Source of the DNA: Primulina eburnea
Taxonomy: Eukaryota; Streptophyta; Magnoliopsida; Lamiales; Gesneriaceae
Reading direction: 5' to 3'
DNA length: 64,000 bases
Assembly: GCF_022965805.1 (NCBI RefSeq)
Contig: NC_133110.1
Location: forward strand, 28,454,668 to 28,518,667
The notes below the pieces were generated by a model, which was not told the DNA's origin, did not search any database, and was given only the letters and a program-made list of their open reading frames with translations. Shown here piece after piece: positions 10,763 through 22,082 of the stretch (the stretch's first letter is position 1; each line of letters opens with the position of its first letter). Position numbers and translations under genes: made by a program.

Positions 10763-11208
10763 GGGCAAAAACTAGCCGTTTTGTTACCGTTTATGACCGT
10801 TGTACAAAAAAATAAATGTATGTATTTGTATAATTTTATGGTAATAATATGATATATATATAATATTAGTCATGTTTAAGTAATTATGTATATCATATCA
10901 AATTATTGTAATAAGGTATCATAAATTATTTTGTTTAAAAACCTTATAGGCTTTTATACTTGTCGTATCTCTTACCGGGAGTGTGGGATGTCGTCTTAAC
11001 ATCCTCCCAGGATTTATAACAAGTTTTGTTTGAAACATTTATTTTTATTATTTCTAATCTTTATTATATAATAACATTATATTATATATTAAATATGTAC
11101 ACAATAAATAAATAACAGTAAAATAAATATTATTACTTTTGTTACCTTTTCTTCTGTTTTGGAGCTTGGAAAAATATGGAGGACCTTTAGAGCTTCATGC
11201 TGATAACG

Positions 11209-11477
11209 TGTTATGAAAAAGTAAAAATTTATGGTAAAAAGTAAAAATATCAAACTCTAAAAATTATCAAACTACACATTTTATAATATTTTTTCTCTCA
11301 ACTCAATTGTGTATTTTTTTTATAAATGGTGATGCTATTTATAGAATTTCTTTACAAATAATCCAAAAATAAATTCATTATTAGCTATATCATCGCATAC
11401 TAATTTTCAATATTTACAACTCTTATTTTCAACATTCAAATATTAAATATACATGTTTTAAATATTAATTTTCGACA
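11209..11477 (-). repeat. 5' LTR of copia C
   Basis: On the minus strand it opens TGTCGAAAATTAATA and closes TTTTTCATAACA. It is 269 bp, contains a CTATAAATAG promoter box, and is followed by the CGTTATCAGCATGAAGC stretch expected at the primer-binding position. No second copy is present, so the borders rest on TG/CA ends and position. Confidence 0.65.
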
Positions 11478-13113
11478 GTGTTCTGTAATTTTGGAAAACT
11501 AAGAATACATTGCTGCAAAGAAAGAGGGATGAAATTTATTTTCATAAGTTGTGAATGGTCAAATAGGAAAAGAAGGAAAAAAAGTCAAGGCATTGTACAA
11601 GAAAAAAGTTGGAGGGGGGTCATCCATTATCTTGCACATGATTGGTTATTCAAGGTGTGAGTTTGACTCAAGAAGGAAAAAAAGTGGAAAACAAAAAAGT
11701 ACAGAAGAATTTAAGAATTTAAGGTAACAAAAGTTGGAAAGAAAATCAAGCAAGACAAATTACATGAACAAGTGGTTGGATCCATCTCATGCATCCAAAT
11801 TTATGTAGGAGATGGAAAAAATCTAACTTCAACAAGAAAATTTTGGTGATTTGTTCACTCAAAAAAATCTATTTGTGAATAAGTCACGAAAAGACATTTG
11901 TAGACAATTAAATTTATTAATCTTGAAATTAAAGAAATTTCAAAATAATATTAAATATCGATGTTAATTTTCTATTTATTGGGAATCTATTTCCTGTAAA
12001 TAGTTAATTAATTGATATTATAAATATTTTGTGAGAAAAGTAAGATTTTAAATCAAGATTACATCTTGCACAAAATAAAAGAAAATAATAACAATTTATT
12101 ATTTAAAATAAAATCCGGCGATTAATGGAAAATAATCACCAAATAAATTGCGAGGTACCAATCAAACTACGACATCTCATCAAATGAAAATGGTAAGAAG
12201 ATGCATCCTTCAACTATAATTAGAGGCAGAAAACTACAAAAAAAAAATGATACAATACAAAGAAAACAAAGAAGTACAGAAGAATTTAAGAATTTAAGGC
12301 ATAAATTCTCTTAACTTACATTCTTTAAGTTCAAGAAATTCAAAGCGTGATTCAAGGAGTTCATTGTGTTCTTCAAATTCATCAAACTCAATAAGATCAA
12401 CGTAGTTCGAGGATAGATCCAAAGTATTCATGGTTTTTCCTTCAAATTCATCTAAATTCAAGAAAATTGTGTTCATCATCAAATCAAGAACAACAAATTC
12501 AAGGTGTGATTCAAGAATTTCTTCTCAAATTTTGAGATTTAATTCGATATTAAGGTATTATACCATCGAATTAACGTTATTGAAACATCAAATCAACTCT
12601 CAAGAAAATCAAACACTCAATAAATCCAAACTTCACAAGAAATTGATATTGAAGAGAAGAATCAATGAATTTTTTAGAGATTGCAACTTCAAATATTTAT
12701 TTGGATTTTAAAAATTCAATTTATATCAACATTTCTTTTGCATTTTATGAAATAAATAAATTTTCTTACAAAATATTCATTCAAAATGTGAGGTTTTATG
12801 ATAAAAAATATATGTGAATAAATATATAGTCCACGATGGCAATTCCCTGGAAGAGATCTTGTTTCCCATTTTTTTTTTCATTTTTCGTCGTGGTGTCTTT
12901 TTCTTCTTATTTTTTGCATTTTCCACAAAATCCATCATTTATTTTTGTCATAAATTGTAATAGATATCTTGAATTGTCACGCATCTTTCATCTCTAATTA
13001 CGAGAATTTTGTATTTTGAATTTTTTTGTCCCGACTTTTTAATTGAAAACAATAAGTTTTATGGAATTTTTAATTTTATAATTAAAGCCAACTGATTTTT
13101 TTTGAATTTTAAA
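11478..13113. other. Unassigned AT-rich DNA left of gypsy D
   Basis: No gene is supported. A 28-bp word (AAGTACAGAAGAATTTAAGA and on) occurs twice, at 11697-11724 and 12271-12298. The stretch 12300-12560 is rich in TTCAA/TTGAA words, giving only short Glu/Phe/Leu-rich ORFs. It may be an old LTR remnant. It continues beyond gypsy D at 30237. Confidence 0.5.
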
Positions 13114-13118
13114 ATATG

Positions 13119-14449
13119 TATAGCGCCCTTACCCGACCCACTACTAAACAAACTAATAAACATGCAATATTAAACTTAATAACAACAATTAAACAACGGA
13201 AACCAAATACGTAATCATCTTACAACCCAAACGAAAACAAAACACTAACAACAGTCTTAAACATTAAAACATCCATAACGAAAACATAATTCTGAACGAA
13301 AAAACGATAAAACACAGAAAACATCCACTGGATCACCATCGAAAACCCAACTGCTCTAGCCACTGCCCTGATCGTCGGAACCATCCAACCTAAAACCTGC
13401 CCCGTAGAATGAGGTGCCCAAGATGAAAACAAGAACGTGAGCAACATTCATCCAATACGAGAATGTACGAGTATACAAACTGATATGATGCATGCGAAAT
13501 GCAATATGCTCGGATATCAAGGATCAAGCCAAGAATCTCATGCTCAGTCTAAAGGCGCCTGAGTGTGTAGTCTCTGATCTGCCCTAGGTATGTTTTGGCT
13601 CCAACACTCATCATCAAGAGGTGTACCTACAATGTCCAATTCATCAGAGTCTGTGGGTCCCGTCGGACACTATAGCTCCCGATGCCCCATCGTCCACAAT
13701 ACAGAATATGGTTGAACGGCCCCAAAAAACGAGGTATATCTCAAAAGATATCAGGCTCAACATGATATATGATGCATAATATGCCAAAGCAGTAAAACAT
13801 GTATCATGCAATATATAAATATGCATCATATAAGTGTGTATACTATGTTTGGATATCTCGGTCAATACATCACGTACCTCACTAAAACAATCTGACAGAA
13901 AGCTTTGAACCTAGACAATACCAACATAATGAAATCACTAACAAATAAGAACAAACATACTACAAGGTTCTCCATAATGATCCTTAAATCACTATTTAAG
14001 GCTTTAGGATTATACATGCGTCCGTCGTCAGGCCGCTGTTGAAGTTTCGATCTCAGTTAACTGACCCCTCCTCGAGTTGGCACTAGCTCCGAAACTTTCC
14101 GACACCAAAGTGCCCTAGAAACTGGCTAGAAAACCTAAGATATAACTAGAACTCTCTCTGAAGAATGTGGTGAAGGAAACAAAAGAATCCAGCCTCCATT
14201 TATAGGCTGCATCCGGACTATTTCAAAAAATCCGAATCAGTCTTATCTGCCACGTGTTAGAATATCATTTTTTTAGTTGGATTTCTCGAGATAATGAAAT
14301 CTGAAGTAGATCGGGTTTTCCTTTTTTAAATTCGGTAGATCCCAACAGCTTGATCCAGAATTATCAATTCCTTAATAATATTTAATTAACAATTCATTAA
14401 TTATCTTTTAATTAATACTTCATTCAAAACAAAGATTCGAGTAATTACA
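13119..14449 (-). repeat. 3' LTR of gypsy D
   Basis: It aligns without gaps at its ends to 28901-30231. The outer end reads TATAGCGCCC where the partner has TGTAGTGTCC, so the terminal TG has become TA. Both copies have the same length. Target duplication atatg lies at 13114-13118. Confidence 0.9.
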
Positions 14450-14460
14450 TCACCCCTCCT
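14450..14460 (-). other. Polypurine tract of gypsy D
   Basis: Minus-strand AGGAGGGGTGA directly abuts the TGTAATTAC start of the 3' LTR and follows a TTTCGAGGACGAAAT stretch, as in other plant gypsy elements. Confidence 0.8.
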
Positions 14461-14671
14461 TACAAATATTTCGTCCTCGAAATCAGAACTGAAGTACAAT
14501 AAAACTGAATAAAATACAACTAAAAACAAATGTGGATACTCTGAGCGCATGCGACTCTCTAACTCCCAAGTCACTTCTGCAGTACCTCGGCGTTGCCATT
14601 GCACTAGAACAACTGGAATGGTCTTGTTTCTGAGCTTTTTCTCTTTCCTACCCAGGATTAAAAGCGGCTGA
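14461..14671 (-). pseudogene. Gypsy D integrase C-terminus (chromodomain-like), separated part
   Basis: Minus-strand reading gives QPLLILGRKEKKLRNKTI, then VQWQRRGTAEVTWELE and MRSEYPHLF, the chromodomain-like end of a chromovirus integrase. It is the direct continuation of the integrase at 25773-26654. Copia E has split the two pieces, and the tctac duplication sits on both sides of E. Confidence 0.85.
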
Positions 14672-14676
14672 TCTAC

Positions 14677-15618
14677 TGTTGAAAACTTAATTCTGGTGCT
14701 TTGACAAAAAGACTTACCAACTAAACTGATCATCTACTGAACACGTCATCTGCTGAATTCAGTTAACTGTTCGATACAACTGAAGTTCATTCTCGGCAAC
14801 TGATTCTTTACCAGCTGATCTCTCAGCAGTACACGTCATCAGTTGAAAGCGACAACAGACAAAATAGTACATATACCTGCAACTAGTAGTGGAACGTCGC
14901 ATTGCAGAATGAACAGTGTACGACTGTCAGAATATATCGACGTGGCAATCAACGGTTAGAATATTCAAACATTCTTTAATGTTACCGTTGAGAGGAGAGC
15001 CTATAAATAGTCGAAGGCAGCAACTGAAGACTTACCCCGACTTTCAGTTATCTCATTCTACTTGCCGTTACGCTGCAGAAATATCTACTCACAATCAAGA
15101 AATCAAAGCTCACGCTTATCAGTCATATCAGTAGTATTCAAGACTACATTTTCGAGCTTATATAGCACTTTGTAATCTTTGATAGATTTTCTAAGTTGTG
15201 CTAAGATCAGTTACGATTTATAAAAGTGTTGTATACTAAGAGTTTCAGTTTTGGCAAAGTGATAAGTCCAAACTGAAGTAGGTCAGTACAGTGTCGTGTA
15301 TTTGATCAAAGTCTTTTAGTGGATATCATATCTTCGTGATAGAAGGGGTGACGTAGGAGTTATTCAAGTCTCCGAACATGCAGAAACATATTGTGTCATT
15401 ACTTCAGTTTTCATTTTCAGTTAGATACTCTTTCTTTCAGTCAGTTTATTTTCCGCAACTGTTTTATTCAGTTTAACTGATTGTTATTGACCAACGGGAT
15501 ATCTAGTTTCAGTTTGTAACAAAACTGAACTCATATTGTCGAAGAATGTTTAAATTCGAGCAGTTTTTATTCAACCCCCCCTTCTAAACACTCTTTATTC
15601 GATTTACCGATCCTTTCA
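14677..15618 (+). repeat. 5' LTR of Sirevirus E
   Basis: TGTTGAAAAC to CTTTCA, 942 bp, with a TATA box at 15001-15009. It is nearly identical to the 3' LTR (24824-25767); differences are scattered single bases and a 1-2 bp length change. It is unusually dense in the word CAGTT/AACTG, about 20 occurrences by eye. Confidence 0.93.
15001..15009 (+). promoter_or_regulatory. TATA box of the Sirevirus LTR
   Basis: CTATAAATA in the 5' LTR, with the same box at 25148-25156 in the 3' LTR. It should set the transcription start near 15035 and so the U3/R border. Confidence 0.75.
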
Positions 15619-15620
15619 AG

Positions 15621-15632
15621 TGGTATCAGAGC
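15621..15632 (+). other. Primer-binding site of Sirevirus E
   Basis: TGGTATCAGAGC, two bases after the LTR end, matches the 3' end of plant initiator Met-tRNA. Confidence 0.9.
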
Positions 15633-15675
15633 AGTTATATCTCGTCTCAGAATATCTATACTCAAACTGTTCATT

Positions 15676-17550
15676 ATGTCTTCATTCAACAAGATTCCAA
15701 TGTTCTCTAGAGAAGACTTCGATGATTGGAAGATCAGGATGCAGGCTCACTTTGCTGCACAAGATGATGATATGTGGTACGTTATAACTGACGGACCCAT
15801 GAAGATTTTGAAAGCCAATACAGCTGTTGCCATTACTGATGGGGCACCTCATCTTATAGAAAAGCCCAGAGATGAGTGGACTACTGAGGACAAGAGGAAA
15901 GCAAATCTAGACAATGTAGCAAAGGACATATTGTATAAAACACTGGACAAAGTAACGTTCAGTAAAATCAAGATGTGCAAGACAGCCAAAGAGATTTGGG
16001 AGAAGTTAATTCAGCTTTGCGAAGGGAATGAACAAACCAAAGAAAACAAACTTTCTGTTGCTGTTCAGAAGTTTGACAGTATCAAAATGAAAGTTGGTGA
16101 AACGATGTATGATTATGATGAAAGAACCAGCGGCATCATCAATGAACTAAATGCACTTGGAAAAGTGTACTCAAACAAAGAAGTTGCATTGAAGATAATC
16201 AGAGGTCTTCCCAAGGAGTGGGATGTGAAGACCATGGCCATGTGGGAATCCAAGGATCTGAACAAAGTTGAGCTTCATGATCTATTTGCTGATTTGAAAG
16301 CATACGAGTTCGAACTACAAACTCGAGAAAGAGAACCATCTACTCCAGCAGCTACTACTGCCTTAACTGTTGTAAGAATAGAACCAACTGGTTCAGTTGA
16401 GAAAGCTGCTGATCAACTAAGCAATGATGCCATGTCATTGTTCATTAAGAAATTTGGAAGATTCATGAGGAAGAATCAAGGGAATTTTCAGAAGCACTAT
16501 CAAAGAAACAACTCCAGAGAAGAGTCAAATGCATGCTACAACTGTGGCAAACCAGGTCATTATATTGCTGACTGTCCCAAGCCTAAGAAGGACAGTCAAG
16601 TTTCAACTGAAAGAAAGAAGAAAGTGTATGAGCACAAGAGGAGATCTAAGGACGACAAGAAGCCTTACAGAAAGAAACATGAATTACTTCTAGCTGAAGA
16701 TAGCAAAGCCAAATGGGCAGACACTGATAGTGAGAAATCAGAATCAGAAACTTCATGCAGTTCTAGTGACAATGAAGAAGAAGTAAAATGTCTGATGGCT
16801 GCTGATACAGAACTAGAGACCAGCAGTCAACAGGTATTTGATTTTAGTTCAACTGATTTTACCAGAGAAGAACTTATTTCAACATTGCATAACATGGTTA
16901 ATGAGTATCAAAAGCTTGCTTTATCGTTTGAAAAAGCCAGAGCGAAGAAAAATGATCCCAAAGACGATAAAACAAAAACTGATGAATCAGTTGATATGTT
17001 GAGTCTTAAAAGGGAAATTGCTGAGCTCAGAAATGAAAGAAGCAGGGATCAATTAATGATTCAAAAGTTGTTGCTTGAAAATTCAAAGCACACTGAGCTT
17101 ATTCAGGCTTGGAACAAATCGTCTGATACTTTAAATGATATACAGAATTCTCAGAAATCAGTTACTGATAAAACTGGTTTAGGATTCTGTAGTAAAGATG
17201 ATTCGTCTTCCAAAGATACTCAGCCAAAACTGAATATAAACAAAGGGAAATACATTCACTTTGTAAAATCAGTTATGGTACAAGAACAAGCTGAGCCGAG
17301 TAAACTGATTGAACAGCCAACTCAAAGTATTAACAAGGGAAAAAGATGTGTTATTGGTTATAGCCCAAAAGTTGTGACTGACTCTCGAAGTCAGCAACAA
17401 AAAAATTTCAACAAAAATTACTCAAATGGCTACTCAAATTACTACAACAGTAAGCCTGTTCAGAAAAGATACTGGCTGAACAATCAGTTGAAAAATGGCA
17501 AATCACATGTTGTATCTCCTGCACACCATACACAAAGCACACACAAATAG
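15676..17550 (+). CDS. Sirevirus E gag polyprotein
   Basis: An uninterrupted 624-codon frame starts 44 bp after the primer-binding site (ATGTCTTCATTCAAC). The first ~220 residues are the copia gag domain (DFDDWKIRMQAHF start; WEKLIQLCEGNEQTKENKL; NELNALGKVYSNKEVALKII). A CCHC knuckle, CYNCGKPGHYIADC, lies near residue 287. It is followed by Lys-rich and then acidic Ser/Glu-rich stretches, a Lys/Glu-rich helical stretch with heptad-like Leu/Ile (about residues 440-480), and an Asn/Tyr-rich tail. The long post-knuckle extension fits Sirevirus gag. It forms the cytoplasmic particle. Pol follows in the same frame after three stop codons. Confidence 0.9.
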   Translation: MSSFNKIPMFSREDFDDWKIRMQAHFAAQDDDMWYVITDGPMKILKANTAVAITDGAPHLIEKPRDEWTTEDKRKANLDNVAKDILYKTLDKVTFSKIKMCKTAKEIWEKLIQLCEGNEQTKENKLSVAVQKFDSIKMKVGETMYDYDERTSGIINELNALGKVYSNKEVALKIIRGLPKEWDVKTMAMWESKDLNKVELHDLFADLKAYEFELQTREREPSTPAATTALTVVRIEPTGSVEKAADQLSNDAMSLFIKKFGRFMRKNQGNFQKHYQRNNSREESNACYNCGKPGHYIADCPKPKKDSQVSTERKKKVYEHKRRSKDDKKPYRKKHELLLAEDSKAKWADTDSEKSESETSCSSSDNEEEVKCLMAADTELETSSQQVFDFSSTDFTREELISTLHNMVNEYQKLALSFEKARAKKNDPKDDKTKTDESVDMLSLKREIAELRNERSRDQLMIQKLLLENSKHTELIQAWNKSSDTLNDIQNSQKSVTDKTGLGFCSKDDSSSKDTQPKLNINKGKYIHFVKSVMVQEQAEPSKLIEQPTQSINKGKRCVIGYSPKVVTDSRSQQQKNFNKNYSNGYSNYYNSKPVQKRYWLNNQLKNGKSHVVSPAHHTQSTHK

Positions 17551-20500
17551 GGAAAGACCATCTGGAATACAGCAACTGGACGGTTAGTTAGACTGATCCA
17601 AGTCTGGATTCCCAAAGGACTAATCAACTTTGGACCCAAATAGAAAAAGGGTACCAGAATCTTATCTTGTGTGTGATTGCAGGTAACAGGTACAAGCATT
17701 GAATCTATATGGTACTTGGATAGTGGATGTTCACGCCACATGACAGGGGATTCAAATTTATTATCTCAACTAGTCAAATACACTGGACCAAACATCAGTT
17801 TTGGAGATAATTCTAAAGGTAAAACTGTGGGTAAGGGTAAGCTTATCCATGGTAACTTCACCATTAATGATGTATTATTAGTTGAGAATCTTAAGTATAA
17901 TCTGATCAGTATCAGTCAATTATGCGATAATGGATTCTCAGTTCAGTTTGACAAACATTCTTGTTCAGTCAAAAACTCAACTGAAGAGATCATCCTAACT
18001 GGCAAAAGGTGTGGAAACACTTACAAAGTCAGTTGGAATGATCAACCTTATGCACCAGTGTATTTTATTGCTTTAAAATCTTCTAAAAACTGGTTATGGC
18101 ATAAGAGATTAAACTACCTGAATTTCAAGTCTATTGCATATTTGAGTAACCACGATCTTGTTACTGGACTGCCCAAAATGGATTTTATCAAAGACAAAAT
18201 TTGCTCAGCATGTCAGTTTGGTAAACAAATCAAATCTTCTTTAAAGAACAAGGGTCGTAAATCTTCTTCCCGATGCTTAGAGCTGTTAATATGGATCTAT
18301 TTGGTTCAATACCAGTCATGAGCTTAGGGGGAATGAAATACACTTTGGTGGTTGTAGATGATTTTTCAAGATTTACTTGGGTTATATTTCTCAAGTCCAA
18401 AGACCAAACTGCTGCTCAACTGATTAAACTTTTCAAAATATTATTAAATGAAAAATCAGTTGGAATTGACAGAATCAGATACGATCGAGGAACTGAATTT
18501 GTCAATCAAATTCTTTCAAATTATTTAAAGAATGCCGGAATCAAGCATGAGCTCTCAACAGCTAGAACTCCTCAGCAAAATGGTGTAGCTGAAAGGAGAA
18601 ACCGGATCCTCAAAGAGGCTGCTAGAACAATGCTTGCTGATTCCAGTATCTCTCAAAGGTTTTGGGCAGAAGCAGTGAACACTGCGCGTTACACTCAAAA
18701 CAGATCAATGATTAATAAGAATCATATGAAAACACCTTATGAGCTCTGGCATGGAAGAAAAAGTGTAGTTTCCTACTTTAAAATATTCGGTTGCAGATGT
18801 TTTATACTTGTCAATGGTAAAACTCATTTAAAAGCCTTTGATGCTAAATCTGCAGAGGGAATATTTCTTGGTTGTTCTTCAGTGAGTAAAGCTTATAGAG
18901 TCTTCAACAAAAATACTTTGAACGTTGAGGAATTTATTCATGTTGTGTTTGATGAATCTGCACTAACTATTAAGCCAACTGAGACAGTTGAGCTAGCTGA
19001 TAGATTTACAGATATAAGCTTGGATGATGATGATGAAGAAGATATCCATATCAAACAAAGCAACCTCCAAACACCTGAACCGGAAGTATTAGATCAACCA
19101 GAAGTTGTCCATAATGATCAGTTAATAGAGCAACCAAATGACATTCAGTTACCAACTGAAACTGCTCCAACTGAAACTGAAAACGTTCAGTTGCCCACAG
19201 AAGTAGTTGATGACTCAGAAGCAATAAATGCTGAACTCAGATGGAAGACATCACATCCTCCAGAACTGGAAATAGGTAATCCATCTAATCCATTAAGAAC
19301 CAGAAATCAGATGCTCAATCTATTTATTCATTCAGCCTTTGTATCTCAATTGGAACCAAAGAAAACTGGTGAAGCTCTTGCTGATCCTAACTGGATAAAT
19401 GCAATGCAAGAGGAGCTAAATCAGTTTGTCCATAACAATGTCTGGAACTTAGTTCCAAGACCAATTTCAAAAACTGTTATAGGTACAAAATGGGTGTACA
19501 TGAACAAATTGAATGAAGATGGTTCAGTTGTGCGTAATAAAGCAAGGCTAGTAGCACAAGGCTATAGGCAGGAAGAAGGAATTGATTATGATGAGACTTA
19601 TGCACCAGTTGCAAGACTGGAGGCAATCAGAATATTCCTCGCCTATGCTTCATTCAAAAACTTCAAAGTCTATCAAATGGATGTAAAGAGTGCGTTTCTG
19701 AATGGCCAGTTGCAGGAAGAAGTCTACGTTGAACAACCTCCAGGTTTTATCAATCATCACCTTCATGATCATGTCTACCATTTGAACAAAGCCTTATATG
19801 GTCTTAAACAAGCTCCAAGAGCTTGGTACGAAACGCTTTCAAAATTTCTAACTTATCACGATTTCTTGGTTGGATCAGTTGATAAGACCTTGTTCAAATT
19901 CTCCAAGAATGATCATATTCTACTCGTTCAAATTTATGTTGATGACATTATTTTTGGGTCAAATAACCCCAAATTATGCGAGAAGTTTGCTAAGTTAATG
20001 CAGGATAAGTTTGAAATGAGCATGATGGGTGAACTGACATTCTTCCTTGGTTTACAAGTGAAGCAACTGGATTCAGGAACTTTTATCAGTCAAACCAAAT
20101 ACACTAAGGAATTGCTGAAGAAATTTGGCATGGAATCATGTTCAGCTACAAGCACTCCCATGAGCTCATCAGTTAAATTAGACATTGATCAAGGGGGAAT
20201 ATCAGTTGAGACGACACTTTACAGAGGTTTAATAGGTTCATTATTGTACCTAACAGCTAGTCGTCCTGATATTGTATTTGTTGTATGCATGTGTGCTAGA
20301 TTTCAAGCAAATCCTATGAAATCACATTTTACTGCTGCCAAGCGTATTTTGAAATATCTTAAGGGCACACAAAATGTTGGGTTATGGTATTCTAAAGATT
20401 CATCTTTCAATTTAGTTGGATATTCATATGCAGATTATGCAGGATGTAAGCTTGATCGAAAAAGTACAAGTGGATCATGTCAGTTTCTGGGAGACAGACT

Positions 20501-20879
20501 GATCTCTTGGTTCAGTAAAAAGCAAACATCCATAGCAACTTCCACAACTGAAGCAGAATATCTTGCTGCTGGAAGCTGCTGTGCTCAACTGCTCTGGATT
20601 CAGCAACAACTGAAAGATAATGGTGTTGATGCAAAGGAATCTCCCATATTCTGTGACAACACAAGCACAATTGCTATTACCTATAATCCAGTTCTTCACT
20701 CCATGACTAAGCACATAGATGTTAGACATCACTTCATCAGAGATCATGCTTTAAAGAAGAACATCAGACTGGAATACGTCTCAACTGAGCAGCAAGCGGC
20801 TGATATCTTCACCAAACCATTGGCCGAGACTAAGTTTTCTCATTTTCGCAATATACTTGGATTAATTGATTTATCCTAA
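17551..20879 (+). pseudogene. Sirevirus E pol: protease, integrase, reverse transcriptase, RNase H
   Basis: Pol is in the gag frame but three stops (TAG, TAG, TGA) lie between 17548 and 17672. The first open part (17677-18321) has the protease LDSGCSRHMTGD and the integrase zinc region, where the usual LGH is LNY, so one zinc His is lost. A one-base shift near 18285 leads into an 868-codon frame. This has the integrase core (MDLFG Asp; YDRGTEF, normally SDx[13 protein letters not shown] Glu), reverse transcriptase with YVDDIIFGS, and RNase H ([17 protein letters not shown] end). The RNase H start reads GYSYADYAG where GYSDADYAG is usual, probably removing a catalytic Asp. Young, but disabled. 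Confidence 0.9.
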
Positions 20880-21090
20880 TCAGTTGTTATTGTTGTCTTA
20901 GTTCTTAATTCATCTTTCAGTTTTACTGTCTTTTACTGATTCTTCAGTTAATTGTTTATATGACTCTCAACTGATGTCAGTTAATCTTCCATCAGTTCGT
21001 GTTTCATCAGTTCATTAGCTTATCTGTTATTAAAACTTATTAATTGCAGGAAAAAGAAACATCAAAGTTACACCAAAATAAACATTTCAT

Positions 21091-21494
21091 TCAACGATAA
21101 ACATTCGCTTCAATTACACTGTCATATTTTTCCTCTACATCGTCTATCCACATTCTCAACCAAACTGATAGCGCTGAGGAAGACGTCTTACAAAATCTAT
21201 GAGAAGAAGCCATGCGATTGAGAATCTCCATTTCCTTCTGAAGCATCAGCTGATGAATATGATCATCTCTAAAGACGTCCACCCAAACAGAGATATTCAA
21301 GCGCTCCCGCACTTCTGTCAACTGTTCGACCAGTCTGGGAGTGGTAGCCTCTCCGGAGTTATACAGGAGCTTGCCTCAAGCTCCTGTAATTTTTCCCAGT
21401 AGAGAAGACTGGTGTAGAAGACTTCATCTTCAATAGCCGCCTTCCTAGCTTCCAGAGATAATGGAGAACCACTCGAGCCACTCGCATCTGCCAT
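21091..21494 (-). pseudogene. Antisense accessory ORF of Sirevirus E
   Basis: On the strand opposite gag-pol, an ATG at 21494 (MADASGSSGSPLSLEARK) opens about 60 codons (FYTSLLYWEKLQELEASS). After one frameshift near 21325-21350 it continues for about 76 codons (LTEVRERLNISVWVDVF; MLQKEMEILNRMASSH; VWLRMWIDDVEEKYDSVI) to a stop at 21091. The predicted protein is about 135-140 residues, soluble, and rich in Leu/Glu helices. A TATAAATA box lies 57-64 bp upstream of the ATG. I do not recognise a family. Antisense accessory ORFs are known in some plant LTR elements, so a real accessory gene with a recent shift is plausible. Chance is the alternative. Confidence 0.5.
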
Positions 21495-21550
21495 TTTTTT
21501 ATGTTTTCTCCTTCTTCCACCAATTTGACTGAAACTAACAACGTCACTTC

Positions 21551-21558
21551 TATTTATA
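21551..21558 (-). promoter_or_regulatory. TATA box for the antisense ORF of E
   Basis: Minus-strand GCTATAAATAGAAG lies between pol and the sense accessory ORF. A start ~30 bp downstream would give a ~30-nt 5' UTR before the ATG at 21494. The word is nearly symmetrical (CTATTTATAG), so it could act in either direction. Confidence 0.5.
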
Positions 21559-21654
21559 GCAGACTTTCAAGGAAGCTGAAGGGTCGTCAACGTGTCATCA
21601 GCAAATAATATCTCTGATATTTACTTTTCCCTTTAATTATTTTATGCATTTATT

Positions 21655-21663
21655 TAGGGGGAA
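21655..21663 (+). other. Extra polypurine tract in E (first of three)
   Basis: TAGGGGGAA, about 3.2 kb upstream of the 3' LTR and close after pol. It resembles the tracts at 24661 and 24812. Repeated polypurine tracts are a known Sirevirus feature. Confidence 0.55.
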
Positions 21664-21934
21664 TATTGGTTCTAAGAGGTTAACTGAAAAGACAATTGAT
21701 TAGTCAGCTCTCAACTGATACAGTAACAACTGATCGTTCAGTTGAGCTTCTCACTAATCTTCTCATATAAGTTAACTAATTAAACCTATTATATTCAAAA
21801 TCAAGCGACGTGACTGTCTTTCAAGCATTAAATGCTGTTTTTCAGTAAATGATTAGTGTCAACGTGGACACTCTTTAAACCGTCAAATTACACATGCTTA
21901 CAACACACGTTGTAATTCAGAATTTCTATGGACT

Positions 21935-21944
21935 GACACGTGTC
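21935..21944 (+). promoter_or_regulatory. G-box palindrome upstream of the sense accessory ORF
   Basis: GACACGTGTC is a perfect 10-bp palindrome containing the CACGTG G-box core, a bZIP/bHLH site in plant promoters. It lies 139 bp before the ATG at 22083. No clear TATA box follows it. Confidence 0.45.
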
Positions 21945-22062
21945 CAGAATTTGAATAGTCACGTACATATGTACCTTTCCCTGCTTCATTTCAGTTTTTA
22001 CTTTGCGTTTATCCACAAATTTTTGAGAGCAAGAACAAATTTCATCCTTCAACTTTTCTTTC

Positions 22063-22064
22063 AG
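22063..22064 (+). promoter_or_regulatory. Candidate 3' splice site just before the sense accessory ORF
   Basis: A pyrimidine-rich run ending TTTTCTTTCAG/G stands 18 bp before the ATG at 22083. It fits the plant splice acceptor pattern and could join a spliced subgenomic RNA to this ORF. The donor was not identified. Confidence 0.4.
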
Positions 22065-22082
22065 GAATTCACTCAGTTCGAA

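Larger units (their letters stand above)
9429..11477 (-). mobile_element. Copia element C (reverse strand), 5' part
   Basis: On the minus strand this shows a short 5' LTR (11209-11477), a ~730-bp leader, and a copia gag. It is cut at 9428 by gypsy B in the region just before the protease. The rest of pol and the 3' LTR lie left of the window. The leader has its own TATA box and a small hydrophobic ORF. Confidence 0.8.

Noticed and set aside
20475..20747. Minus-strand ORF over the Sirevirus RNase H
   Set aside because: Complement of a conserved coding region; no promoter or start context supports it.
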